Of a stretch of 41,448 nt of DNA, positions 1 to 7,958 are shown in pieces. The stretch's first letter is position 1. Every line of letters begins with the position of its first letter. Position numbers and translations under genes: made by a program. Below the pieces are notes generated by a model. That model was not told the origin of the DNA. It saw nothing but the letters and a program-made list of their open reading frames with translations, and made no database searches. The stretch spans positions 1 to 41,448 of the forward strand of contig JAFTWC010000005.1 of assembly GCA_017465475.1 (NCBI GenBank). The letters are read 5' to 3'. The stretch comes from Lachnospiraceae bacterium. Lineage in GTDB: Bacteria > Bacillota > Clostridia > Lachnospirales > Lachnospiraceae.

Positions 1-1
1 A

Positions 2-529
2 AGTAATTCTGTAACACTGTCATTGGATAAAAATGAAGATGCGTATTATGTTATATATCAGTATAATCCTACAGAGAATACATGGAAAAAAGTCGGTTAT
101 TCAAGTCAGAACTTCTATAAGATAAACGGGTTGAAAGCAGGTACGTCCTACACCTTTGGGGTAAAGGAAGCAGTAAAAGGCAATGTAAGATCCACATCGG
201 CAATGCATTATATTCAGGGGCTGGAATATGCAGAGGTAACGGCTAAGACTACATCATCCAAACAGATTACTCCGACGGTAACGGTAAGCGAGTCGGGAAA
301 TACCGTAAAATGGTCCAAGGTATCCGGGGCGAATAAGTATGTGGTTTATGTACTCAGTCCTACAACAGATTATATATGGAAGAAACTAAAAACGGTAAAA
401 TCCGGTTCCTCACTTAAGTATACGGATAAAAATGTAGTTCCGGGATTGACTTATATGTACAGAGTATATTCTTATAAGGATAGTGAAAGATTAAGTAGAG
501 GTGTACCGGTAACCGTTATTTATGAATAA
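2..529 (+). CDS. Fn3-like repeat protein, C-terminal end (5' partial)
   Basis: The reading frame is open from the window edge, so only the last ~175 residues are visible and the true start lies upstream. The TTG at 23 is an in-frame codon and need not be a start. Two beta-sandwich-like units of about 80-90 residues can be seen. Each has the pattern of an early hydrophobic strand, an aromatic/Lys-rich middle (NTWKKVGY; YIWKKLKTV) and a late G-x-x-Y-x-F/Y-x-V strand (KAGTSYTFGVKE; VPGLTYMYRVYSY), which is typical of fibronectin type III-like repeats in clostridial secreted or surface proteins. No catalytic motif, anchor or sorting signal is present in the visible part. A hairpin terminator follows directly, so this gene is separate from topA. 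The fold assignment is by pattern only; substrate and role are unknown. Confidence 0.6.
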   Translation, partial: SNSVTLSLDKNEDAYYVIYQYNPTENTWKKVGYSSQNFYKINGLKAGTSYTFGVKEAVKGNVRSTSAMHYIQGLEYAEVTAKTTSSKQITPTVTVSESGNTVKWSKVSGANKYVVYVLSPTTDYIWKKLKTVKSGSSLKYTDKNVVPGLTYMYRVYSYKDSERLSRGVPVTVIYE

Positions 530-538
530 AAAAAGTTT

Positions 539-577
539 TCGGAACAATGGATTAGTTTGATTCATTGTTCCGATTTT
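539..577 (+). terminator. Intrinsic terminator after the Fn3-like gene
   Basis: An 11-bp perfect stem (TCGGAACAATG at 539-549 with CATTGTTCCGA at 563-573) encloses a 13-nt loop and is followed by TTTT. It lies 10 bases after the stop codon. Confidence 0.85.
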
Positions 578-652
578 ACCTTTATACATGGATTTTGAGG
601 CGAATTCATGGAATTATAGGAGTAAATAGAGTATAAAAGTTTAGAAATTATG

Positions 653-667
653 AATTTTTTTAAAATA
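653..667 (+). promoter_or_regulatory. Possible CodY box upstream of topA
   Basis: AATTTTTTTAAAATA matches the published CodY consensus AATTTTCWGAAAATT at 12 of 15 positions and sits just upstream of the topA -35 element. The region is very AT-rich, so a chance match is quite possible. Confidence 0.25.
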
Positions 668-670
668 TGC

Positions 671-699
671 TTGCAACATTCGGAAAAATGGTGTATGCT
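671..699 (+). promoter_or_regulatory. Sigma-A promoter for topA
   Basis: TTGCAA (671-676), a 17-bp spacer, then TATGCT (694-699). It is correctly placed about 50 bp upstream of the topA start. Confidence 0.6.
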
Positions 700-750
700 A
701 AAATGCGTTTGAACTAAAATGAACAAATTTTGGAAAGGTAAGGACGGGGA

Positions 751-2826
751 ATGGCAAAGAATTTACTTATTGTGGAGTCTCCATCAAAAGCGAAAACCAT
801 AAAGAAGTTTTTGGGTGCCAATTATGAAGTGATAGCGTCTAACGGCCATGTGAGAGATATTCCGAAAAGCCGTATGGGAATAGATGTGGATAACGACTAT
901 GAGCCGAAGTATATCACAATCCGCGGAAAAGGCGATATTTTGGCTAAAATGCGAAAAGAAGTAAAAAAGGCTGAAAAAGTTTATCTGGCAACGGACCCCG
1001 ACCGTGAAGGTGAGGCAATCAGCTGGCATCTTGTGGAAGCATTAAAAATTCCTGAAAATGAAGTAAAGCGTATTACGTTTAATGAGGTTACAAAAAACGC
1101 AGTACGTAATTCTATAAAAGAAGCTCGTGGGATTGATATGAATCTGGTGGATGCGCAGCAAGCCAGAAGAATCTTAGACCGTATGATCGGATACCGTATC
1201 AGTCCGCTTCTTTGGGCAAAAGTAAAGAGAGGTTTAAGTGCGGGACGTGTACAGTCCGTGGCGCTTCGTATTATTTGTGACAGAGAGGAAGAAATCAATG
1301 CGTTTGTGCCACAAGAATATTGGTCCATGGATGCGGATTTTTCTGTAAAGGGAATGAAAAAAACATTTCGTGCAAATTTTTACGGTAATAAAAACGGAAA
1401 GCTGGCAATTTCTTCGGAAAAAGAGGCAGATGAGATTGTGGCCGCTGTAAAAGATGCAACGTTTAAGGTGGCTGAGATTAAGATGGGAGAGAGGAAGCGT
1501 CAGCCGGCACCACCGTTTACCACCAGTACGTTGCAGCAGGAAGCGGCAAAAGCATTAAATTTTTCTACACAAAAAACCATGCGATTGGCACAGCAGTTGT
1601 ATGAAGGCGTAGATGTCAAAGGGCACGGAACCGTTGGTCTGATTACTTATCTTCGTACCGACTCTGTTCGTGTGTCGGAAGAAGCGGATGCGGCAGCAAA
1701 ACAGTTTGTTACGGACAACTACGGAATCGATTTTGTGATGGAATCGGAACAGAAAAAGTCTGACAAAAAGAAAATTCAGGATGCTCATGAAGCAATTCGA
1801 CCGACCTATGTGGATATAACTCCGGCGGAGGTGAAAGAATCTCTTTCCAGAGATCTGTTTCGTTTATATCAGCTTATTTGGAAGCGTTTTCTTGCCAGCC
1901 GGATGCAGGCGGCAAAGTATGAAACCGCAACGGTAAAGTTAGACGGTGGAGGATACCGTTTTACGGCAACTACGTCGGAACTGGTATTTGATGGTTTTAT
2001 GGCAGTGTACTGTCCGGAAGAAGAGGAAGAAACGAAGGAAATAAAAGGCGGATTTTTGAAAAATCTGACAAAGGATTCCGAAATCAAATTGGAAGAATTA
2101 CTTCCGGCAAGACATTTTACATCTCCTCCGGCTCACTATAATGAAGCGTCTTTGGTAAAAACGCTGGAAGAGCTTGGAATCGGACGCCCAAGTACGTTTG
2201 CACCGACGATTACTACCATTTTGGCAAGAAGATATGTGGTAAAGGAGAATAAGAACCTTTATGTAACCGAAATCGGTGAGGCGGTAAACCGTATTATGCG
2301 TCAGGCATTTTGTTCTATTGTAGATGTTAACTTTACCGCAACCATGGAGGCTTTGTTGGATGCCGTAGAAAGCGGAGATGTCTATTGGAAAACCATTATC
2401 CGGAATTTTTACCCTGATTTGGAAGAGTCTTTGGCCAATGCGGAAAAAGAACTGGAGAACATTAAAATAGAGGACGAAGTTTCTGATGTGGTCTGTGACA
2501 TGTGTGGCAGACAGATGGTAATTAAATACGGACCTCACGGAAAGTTTCTTGCTTGTCCGGGGTTCCCGGAGTGTCGTAATACGAAGCCGTACTTGGAAAA
2601 AATCGGCGTAGCTTGTCCTATTTGCGGAAAAGATGTGGTAGTGCGTAAGACGAAAAAAGGAAGGCGGTATTATGGTTGTGAAGCAAATCCGGAATGTGAG
2701 TTTATGGCTTGGCAGAAGCCTTCGGGAAAGAAATGTCCGCAGTGTGGCGGAATCCTTTTGGAAAAAGGGAATAAACTTGCATGTTCTAATGAAGAATGCG
2801 GTTATGTGGAAATGAGTGAAAAATAA
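751..2826 (+). CDS. topA: DNA topoisomerase I (type IA)
   Basis: This enzyme relaxes negatively supercoiled DNA by transient single-strand cleavage and is essential for controlling chromosomal supercoiling. The 691-residue length is normal for the Bacillota family. The N-terminal Toprim domain carries the catalytic Glu9 (IVES) and the metal-binding DPDRE at 82-86. The active-site tyrosine is Tyr300 in GLITYLRTDS. Three C-terminal Cys4 zinc-ribbon units begin with CDMC (about 582), CPIC (about 622) and CPQC (about 662). The ATG at 751 follows a GGACGGGG-type ribosome binding site and begins with the classic AKNLLIVESPSKAK. No strong terminator is visible between topA and codY, so some read-through into codY is possible. 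Identification is secure. Confidence 0.98.
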   Translation: MAKNLLIVESPSKAKTIKKFLGANYEVIASNGHVRDIPKSRMGIDVDNDYEPKYITIRGKGDILAKMRKEVKKAEKVYLATDPDREGEAISWHLVEALKIPENEVKRITFNEVTKNAVRNSIKEARGIDMNLVDAQQARRILDRMIGYRISPLLWAKVKRGLSAGRVQSVALRIICDREEEINAFVPQEYWSMDADFSVKGMKKTFRANFYGNKNGKLAISSEKEADEIVAAVKDATFKVAEIKMGERKRQPAPPFTTSTLQQEAAKALNFSTQKTMRLAQQLYEGVDVKGHGTVGLITYLRTDSVRVSEEADAAAKQFVTDNYGIDFVMESEQKKSDKKKIQDAHEAIRPTYVDITPAEVKESLSRDLFRLYQLIWKRFLASRMQAAKYETATVKLDGGGYRFTATTSELVFDGFMAVYCPEEEEETKEIKGGFLKNLTKDSEIKLEELLPARHFTSPPAHYNEASLVKTLEELGIGRPSTFAPTITTILARRYVVKENKNLYVTEIGEAVNRIMRQAFCSIVDVNFTATMEALLDAVESGDVYWKTIIRNFYPDLEESLANAEKELENIKIEDEVSDVVCDMCGRQMVIKYGPHGKFLACPGFPECRNTKPYLEKIGVACPICGKDVVVRKTKKGRRYYGCEANPECEFMAWQKPSGKKCPQCGGILLEKGNKLACSNEECGYVEMSEK

Positions 2827-2881
2827 GTCGGATTTTTGCTTTTTGATATAAAAATTCATCATAGTGTGTCAAATGTTGAAT

Positions 2882-2916
2882 TTGCACTTGTTTTTCAAAA
2901 AAAGCTATGATATAAT
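2882..2916 (+). promoter_or_regulatory. Sigma-A promoter for codY
   Basis: Two overlapping solutions are visible: TTGCAC (2882) with an 18-bp spacer to TATGAT (2906-2911), and TTGTTT (2889) with a 16-bp spacer to TATAAT (2911-2916). Either gives codY a 5' leader of roughly 55-65 nt. Confidence 0.55.
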
Positions 2917-2978
2917 ATAAATAAATTGATAACGTATTGGAAATGAAAGGCGGTTAAATCTGCCGGAAAGGAGTTACC

Positions 2979-3743
2979 GTGAGCGTACAGTTGTTGGATA
3001 AGACAAGAAAGATTAACAAACTTTTGCACAACAATACATCCCATAAGGTTGTATTTAATGACATTTGTCAGGTGCTTGGAGAAATTTTGGAATCGAACAT
3101 TTTGGTAATCAGTAAGAAAGGAAAAGTTCTCGGTATCAAGAATCGGAATGATGTAGAAACCATAGGAGAGTTGATTAAGGATGCAGTAGGCGGTTATATT
3201 GACGGAATGTTGAATGAACGTCTTCTTAACATTCTTTCTACGAAAGAAAATGTAAATCTTGAAACTCTTGGATTTGCTTTTCCTGAGGTGGAGAAGTATC
3301 AGGCGATTATTCTTCCGATTGATATTGCAGGAGAACGTCTCGGCACGTTATTTATTTATAAGAAGGGTGCTGCGTATTCCATCGATGATATTATCTTAAG
3401 TGAGTACGGTACGACTGTAGTAGGTCTTGAAATGATGCGTTCCGTAAATGAGGAGAATGCGGAAGAAAATCGTAAGGTGCAAATCGTTCGTTCTGCAATC
3501 AGTACATTGTCCTTCTCTGAGTTGGAAGCGATTACTCATATTTTTGAAGAGTTGGAAGGAAACGAAGGCATTCTTGTTGCAAGTAAAATTGCGGACAGAG
3601 TAGGTATTACCCGTTCTGTAATTGTAAATGCACTTCGTAAGTTTGAAAGTGCCGGAGTTATTGAGTCTCGTTCTTCCGGTATGAAGGGTACTTACATCAA
3701 GGTATTAAACGATGTTGTATTTGAAGAGTTAAAAAAGTTGTAA
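2979..3743 (+). CDS. codY: CodY, GTP/branched-chain amino acid-responsive global regulator
   Basis: CodY represses or activates stationary-phase, nitrogen, virulence and motility genes according to intracellular isoleucine/leucine/valine and GTP. The 254 residues fit the family (about 259). An N-terminal GAF domain (about 1-155) is followed by a linker helix and a winged HTH with its recognition segment around 201-226 (ASKIADRVGITRSVIVNALR), the hallmark CodY DNA-binding helix. The GTG start is preceded by AAAGGAG (2967-2973) at good spacing. The gene lies directly upstream of the flagellar operon, as in Bacillus subtilis, where CodY represses motility genes. Its own terminator separates it from flgB. 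Confidence 0.97.
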   Translation: MSVQLLDKTRKINKLLHNNTSHKVVFNDICQVLGEILESNILVISKKGKVLGIKNRNDVETIGELIKDAVGGYIDGMLNERLLNILSTKENVNLETLGFAFPEVEKYQAIILPIDIAGERLGTLFIYKKGAAYSIDDIILSEYGTTVVGLEMMRSVNEENAEENRKVQIVRSAISTLSFSELEAITHIFEELEGNEGILVASKIADRVGITRSVIVNALRKFESAGVIESRSSGMKGTYIKVLNDVVFEELKKL

Positions 3744-3796
3744 GAGCGCGAACAACAAAATAAAATGCAGCCGGGACGGATACCGGTTAGATACGA

Positions 3797-3833
3797 AAGG
3801 GATTTTGAGAAAACTCAAGGTCCCTTCTTTTTC
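3797..3833 (+). terminator. Intrinsic terminator after codY
   Basis: A 13-bp fully paired stem (3797-3809 with 3814-3826, including two G-T pairs) with an AAAA loop is followed by CTTTTT. It insulates codY from the fla/che operon promoter. Confidence 0.9.
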
Positions 3834-3888
3834 GTGTAAGCAAAGTGAGTATACCACTAATCCTAGTATTTTTTCACTAAAAACGAGG

Positions 3889-3903
3889 AATTTTGTAAAT
3901 ATA
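3889..3903 (+). promoter_or_regulatory. Possible CodY box at the fla/che promoter
   Basis: AATTTTGTAAATATA matches the CodY consensus AATTTTCWGAAAATT at 11 of 15 positions and ends just before the -35 element at 3906. This position would allow repression. Support is moderate only, given the AT-rich context. Confidence 0.35.
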
Positions 3904-3905
3904 TC

Positions 3906-3933
3906 TTGTGTTTTTATAAAACTTCGCTATAAT
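3906..3933 (+). promoter_or_regulatory. Candidate sigma-A promoter of the fla/che operon
   Basis: TTGTGT (3906-3911), a 16-bp spacer, then a consensus TATAAT (3928-3933), about 25 bp before the flgB start. It lies downstream of the codY terminator and is the only good promoter found for the ~35-kb operon. Confidence 0.6.
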
Positions 3934-3957
3934 AGTATTGAAAGGAAGTGTATCCAT

Positions 3958-4344
3958 ATGATAGGTTCTGATGCTTTTAGTTTTGTAAATGTGCTGGATA
4001 AGGCTGCGGATGCATCCTGGAAGCGCAATGAAGTGATTGCCAATAATATTGCAAATGTAGACACACCGGATTTTAAACGAAGTGATGTTACCTTTGAGAC
4101 GTATTTGGCAAAGGAATTGACCGGACGTGACACGTTATCGAAAAAAGTAAAGAATATGGATTTGTCCAAACTCGGTTCCACCACGTATTTGGATCATTCT
4201 ACGTTGGATTACAGAAAAGACGGTAACAATGTAGATATTGATACGGAATCGGCTTATCTTGCGGATAACCAGTTAAAGTATTATGCTTTGCTGGATTCCA
4301 TGACACAGGAGTTTTCCAGAATTCGTTCCGTTTTGCAGCGGTAA
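3958..4344 (+). CDS. flgB: Flagellar basal-body rod protein FlgB
   Basis: FlgB forms the proximal rod of the flagellar basal body after export by the flagellar type III system. The product is 128 residues from the chosen start, normal for the family. It contains the axial-protein signature NNIANVDTPDFKRS near residues 25-38 and the heptad-like C-terminal helix (YYALLDSMTQEFSRIRSVL) shared by rod and hook proteins. The frame is open further upstream to 3805, but that extension overlaps the codY terminator and the promoter. The ATG at 3958, preceded by GAAAGGAAG (3940-3948), is the credible start. It is the first gene of the fla/che operon. Confidence 0.96.
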   Translation: MIGSDAFSFVNVLDKAADASWKRNEVIANNIANVDTPDFKRSDVTFETYLAKELTGRDTLSKKVKNMDLSKLGSTTYLDHSTLDYRKDGNNVDIDTESAYLADNQLKYYALLDSMTQEFSRIRSVLQR

Positions 4345-4399
4345 GGGGTTTTGTTGCCGAATTGTTAGTGATAGGAATGATACGATACAGTATCTGACA

Positions 4400-4417
4400 G
4401 TGTAAGATAACTTACAC
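4400..4417 (+). other. Intercistronic hairpin flgB-flgC
   Basis: A perfect 7-bp inverted repeat, GTGTAAG-ATAA-CTTACAC, ends just before the AAGGAG ribosome binding site of flgC (4421). There is no U-tract, so it is not a terminator. It could affect flgC translation or RNA processing. Confidence 0.6.
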
Positions 4418-4432
4418 GGAAAGGAGAGCCTT

Positions 4433-4891
4433 ATGTCTTTGATGGGTTCATTAAATGTCAGTGCCAGCGGAATGTCGGCACAGCGTACGCGAATGGATAT
4501 TATTTCTCAGAATATTGCGAATGTAAATACAACAAGAGATGAAAACGGAGATGTATATCGACGTCAGACCGTAGTATTTGCGGAAAAAAACGATTGCAAT
4601 TTTGAATCAATTTTGACGGCAATGCAGACAGGAGTTTCCAGAAAGATTGATCCGATGGGAGACGGCGTTAAAATTACCGGTATTGCGGAAGATCATGTTA
4701 CGCCGATGAAAATGGTGTATGACCCGGCACATCCGGATGCTGATGCGGACGGTTATGTGACGATGCCGAATGTAAATACGGTAACCGAGATGACGAACTT
4801 AATCGATGCCACCCGTTCTTTTGAGGCAAATGTGACTGCGTTTAATGCAACAAAGAACATGGCGCTTAAGGGACTGGAAATCGGTAAATAG
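4433..4891 (+). CDS. flgC: Flagellar basal-body rod protein FlgC
   Basis: FlgC is a proximal rod subunit that assembles with FlgB and FliE. The 152-residue protein carries the N-terminal rod/hook signature (SASGMSAQRTRMDIISQNIANVNTT, about residues 9-33). Its C-terminal axial helix region (NVNTVTEMTNLIDATRSFEANVTAFNATKNMA) is typical of FlgC. The ATG at 4433 follows AAGGAG (4421-4426). Position as second gene of the operon matches other Bacillota. Confidence 0.97.
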   Translation: MSLMGSLNVSASGMSAQRTRMDIISQNIANVNTTRDENGDVYRRQTVVFAEKNDCNFESILTAMQTGVSRKIDPMGDGVKITGIAEDHVTPMKMVYDPAHPDADADGYVTMPNVNTVTEMTNLIDATRSFEANVTAFNATKNMALKGLEIGK

Positions 4892-4936
4892 TTGAATGCC
4901 GGTTGATAACAGCCGGAACGGAAAGGATGAGACGGT

Positions 4937-5251
4937 ATGAGTTTAATTGCACCGATTAATAAAATACAGCCGTTGGATAGTGGGTTGCAGGTAAAAGCCG
5001 TAAAGGAAAAACCGGAGGGTTCCGGAGCATTTGAAGCATTGTACCAGTCTGCTATCGGATTATTGGAAGAGACAAACCGATATACCCATGAAGCAGAAGA
5101 GGCACAGATGTCTTATATGCTGGGACTCAACGATAATGTGCATGATTTACTGATTGCGCAGAATAAAGCCAATCTTTCGTTACAATATACGGTTGCTATC
5201 CGAAATGGTGTGTTGGATGCATATAAAGAATTAATGCAGATGCAGTTTTAA
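4937..5251 (+). CDS. fliE: Flagellar hook-basal body complex protein FliE
   Basis: FliE joins the MS ring (FliF) to the rod and is the first rod component exported. The 104 residues are the usual size. The C-terminal half has the conserved amphipathic helices (AQMSYMLGLNDNVHDLLIAQNKANLSLQYTVAIRNGVLDAYKELMQM), including the LLIAQNKA-like segment and the final YKELM motif. The ATG at 4937 follows GGAAAGGATGAG. A weak 6-bp hairpin around CCGGTT/AGCCGG lies between flgC and this gene. Confidence 0.96.
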   Translation: MSLIAPINKIQPLDSGLQVKAVKEKPEGSGAFEALYQSAIGLLEETNRYTHEAEEAQMSYMLGLNDNVHDLLIAQNKANLSLQYTVAIRNGVLDAYKELMQMQF

Positions 5252-5267
5252 ATAAGCTTTTACGGGA

Positions 5268-5280
5268 CGCCGTTACGGCG
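5268..5280 (+). other. Intercistronic hairpin fliE-fliF
   Basis: A compact GC-rich inverted repeat, CGCCG-TTA-CGGCG, lies about 40 bases before fliF. It has no U-tract. Confidence 0.5.
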
Positions 5281-5321
5281 GAGGTTCTGTTAAATAGATT
5301 GATACAAAAGGAGCAGCTATT

Positions 5322-6923
5322 ATGCAGGAAAGGTTAAAAGAACTTCCAAAACGGTTATTGGAATTATGGAATAAGTATACCAGCAAGCAGAAAACCATTA
5401 TTGTCAGTGTGTTTTCCGGGATTGTTTTAGCGCTTGCTGTTCTTATTGTGCTTTTAAGCAGAACGAAGTATGTGACGCTGTCTACCTTTAAAACTACCAA
5501 TATTGCTACCGGCGTGGTACAGTTATTGGATGAAAACGGAATAAAGTATAAGCTTAAGGACGACAATCTGACAGTTGAGGTTGATGAAAAACGGCAGACG
5601 GATGCTGTGGTTTTGGTAGCTCAAAGTGACTTGGAAAAAGAAGGGTTCGGAATTGAAGATTTACTAAATACCAGTATCAGTACCACCAGCGGAGAACGTC
5701 TTACAAGGAATCATTTGTACCTTCAGTCGGAATTAAGACAAAATATTGAAAGTATGGTAGGCGTAGATGAGGCAAAGATTAATTATGCGCCGCAGGATTC
5801 TTCTACCACCATATTGACAGCACAGAAGAATACACCGGCCAGTGTGTTTTTGACAGTAAATGAAGAATTTGATACGACTACAACACCGGAGGCAATTGCG
5901 GTTCAGGTGGCGTTCGCTCTCGGTAATTCTACCACTGAAGAGATTCGAGTAGTAAACCAGTATGGTGTGATTTTATATGATGGACCTAAGCCTGATGATG
6001 AAGAAATGACTCAGGATGAAATTGATGCTTTTAAAGAAGAACTTACTTTAGCATATAAAAATCTTGTTTATGCAGGTTTTGTGGCAAATCAGTTCCAACT
6101 AACGGAAGTAATGCCGGCTCTTACCATTAACATGGACAAAAAAGAGACTTATACCGAACGTTACTATCCGGATAATCCGGATATGGATCAGGGATATTTT
6201 GCTCATTACGAGTCTTATTCCGCAACAGGAGTGACCGGAGACGGAGATATTCCGGGAACAGATTCCAATGATGAAGTGGATTATATGTTGGTTGACAGTA
6301 TGGGAGGAAGTTCTTCGGTAGACTCCGAGTCTATTGATTATTTGTATAATAAGCAGATTACCAACGAGATTTATGAGGTCGGCGTTGTTGACAAAGATAC
6401 TTCTTCGATTAGTGTGGTAGCTACACATGTGGATGAAGTGTCAGAGGCAGAACTTCGGGAAAAGGGAATGCTAACTGAAGATATGACCTATGAACAGTTT
6501 AAGCTCTTGTACGGAAAACCGTCGAAAACGACGCCACATCCGGATTTATATGATATGGTAGCAAAGGCAACCGGCATTCCGGTTGAAAATATACATATTA
6601 CCACCTATGACCAGTATAAGTTTATCGAAGTGTTGGAAGAACCGGTGGATTGGGAGTTTATCCTGACCATCGTACTTGCTGTATTGCTTCTTGCATTCCT
6701 GGCATATGTAGTATTCCGTGGTATGTCACCGGTGGAAGTAACAGAAGTGGAGCCGGAGCTCAACTATTCCGAGATTTTGGCAGAACACGGAAACAATGCA
6801 TCTTTAGAGGATGTTGAATTCGGAGAAAAGTCCGAAACCAGAATTTTGATAGAGAAGTTCTTTGATGAAAATCCGGAGTCCGTAGCAATGTTATTGCGGA
6901 CCTGGTTGAATGACGAATACTAA
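5322..6923 (+). CDS. fliF: Flagellar MS-ring protein FliF
   Basis: FliF builds the membrane-embedded MS ring that houses the export gate and carries the C ring. The 533 residues are standard. The protein has an N-terminal transmembrane segment (about 25-45) followed by the secretin-like ring-building (YscJ/FliF) region with LLDENGIKYKL and SDLEKEGFG. A long acidic extracytoplasmic region follows. The second transmembrane segment lies at about 446-466. The short C-terminal tail (DENPESVAMLLRTWLND) is the FliG-binding motif. The ATG at 5322 follows AAAGGAG. fliG lies immediately downstream. Confidence 0.97.
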   Translation: MQERLKELPKRLLELWNKYTSKQKTIIVSVFSGIVLALAVLIVLLSRTKYVTLSTFKTTNIATGVVQLLDENGIKYKLKDDNLTVEVDEKRQTDAVVLVAQSDLEKEGFGIEDLLNTSISTTSGERLTRNHLYLQSELRQNIESMVGVDEAKINYAPQDSSTTILTAQKNTPASVFLTVNEEFDTTTTPEAIAVQVAFALGNSTTEEIRVVNQYGVILYDGPKPDDEEMTQDEIDAFKEELTLAYKNLVYAGFVANQFQLTEVMPALTINMDKKETYTERYYPDNPDMDQGYFAHYESYSATGVTGDGDIPGTDSNDEVDYMLVDSMGGSSSVDSESIDYLYNKQITNEIYEVGVVDKDTSSISVVATHVDEVSEAELREKGMLTEDMTYEQFKLLYGKPSKTTPHPDLYDMVAKATGIPVENIHITTYDQYKFIEVLEEPVDWEFILTIVLAVLLLAFLAYVVFRGMSPVEVTEVEPELNYSEILAEHGNNASLEDVEFGEKSETRILIEKFFDENPESVAMLLRTWLNDEY

Positions 6924-6943
6924 AGACGGAAGGGGGATTTTGT

Positions 6944-7957
6944 ATGGCAGCCAGATCACTTGATTTAACGGGAATTCAAAAGGCATCCATTCTGTTTATT
7001 GTGGTTGGTCCGGAACGGGCTTCTAAGGTGTTTAAGTTCTTAAAGGAAGACGAGGTGGAACAGCTTACCCTTGAAATTGCCAACACAAAAAATATTACAC
7101 CATCCGTCAAGGATGAGGTGTTGGATGAGTTTTATGAAGTTTGTCTTGCACAACAATATGTTACCGAGGGTGGTATCAGCTATGCAAACGATTTGTTGGA
7201 GAAATCCTTTGGTGCGGATAAGGCAAAAGAGATTATCGGAAAACTTACCGACTCCTTGCAGGTACGTCCGTTTGAGTTTGTACGGAAAACGGATCCGAGC
7301 CAGTTACTTAACTTTATTCAGGATGAAAACTCCCAGACCATCGCCCTTATTTTGTCCTATTTGTCTGCCGGACAGGCTGCCACCATTGTCAGTGCTTTGT
7401 CGCCGGATAAGCAGGCGGATGTGGCAAAACGTATTGCACAGATGGATCGAACATCACCGGATACCATCCGCGATGTCGAGCATGTATTGGAACGTAAGCT
7501 GGCTTCCTTGGTAAACCAGGATTACACCATTGCAGGCGGTGTAGATGCCATTGTAGAGATTTTGAATACCGTGGACCGCGGTACAGAAAAGCACATTATG
7601 GAAACATTGGAAATCGAAGAACCGGAGCTTGCAGACGAAATCCGCAGAAAGATGTTCGTATTCGAGGATATTCTTTCTTTGGACGACCGTTCTATTCAGC
7701 GTGTGCTTCGTGAGGTTGATAACAATGAGCTTGCTACTGCACTTAAGAGTGCGAATGAAGAAGTACAGACGGTTATCTTTAATAACTTGTCCAAGCGTCT
7801 TGTGGCTATGATTAAGGACGATATGGACTTCATGGGTCCGGTTCGTTTGAAGGATGTTGAAGAAGCACAGCAGAAGATTGTTAATATTATTCGTAAGTTA
7901 GAGGACTCCGGAGAGATTGTTATTTCCAGAGGCGGAGGTGACGAGATCGTTGTCTAA
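6944..7957 (+). CDS. fliG: Flagellar motor switch protein FliG
   Basis: FliG is the C-ring rotor subunit that contacts FliF with its N-terminal domain and the MotA stator with its C-terminal domain. The 337 residues match the family. The N-terminal part begins LTGIQKASILFIVVGPERASKVFKFL. The middle domain contains SYLSAGQAATIVSALSPDKQADVAKRIA. The C-terminal torque helix carries charged residues (VFEDILSLDDRSIQRVLREVDNNELATALK). The ATG at 6944 is preceded by GGAAGGGGG. Codon choice (CGT, AAG, AAC) looks more biased than in neighbouring export genes. Confidence 0.97.
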   Translation: MAARSLDLTGIQKASILFIVVGPERASKVFKFLKEDEVEQLTLEIANTKNITPSVKDEVLDEFYEVCLAQQYVTEGGISYANDLLEKSFGADKAKEIIGKLTDSLQVRPFEFVRKTDPSQLLNFIQDENSQTIALILSYLSAGQAATIVSALSPDKQADVAKRIAQMDRTSPDTIRDVEHVLERKLASLVNQDYTIAGGVDAIVEILNTVDRGTEKHIMETLEIEEPELADEIRRKMFVFEDILSLDDRSIQRVLREVDNNELATALKSANEEVQTVIFNNLSKRLVAMIKDDMDFMGPVRLKDVEEAQQKIVNIIRKLEDSGEIVISRGGGDEIVV

Positions 7958-7958
7958 T

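Noticed and set aside
2098-2862. Long minus-strand open frame (254 codons) opposite the 3' end of topA
   Set aside because: It lies opposite the conserved zinc-ribbon part of topA, has low-complexity Phe/Arg/Ile-rich content, no ribosome binding site and no family resemblance. It is a shadow of topA codon usage.
3805-3957. 51-codon N-terminal extension of flgB
   Set aside because: It passes through the codY terminator and the operon promoter. The ATG at 3958 has a proper ribosome binding site and gives the normal FlgB length.
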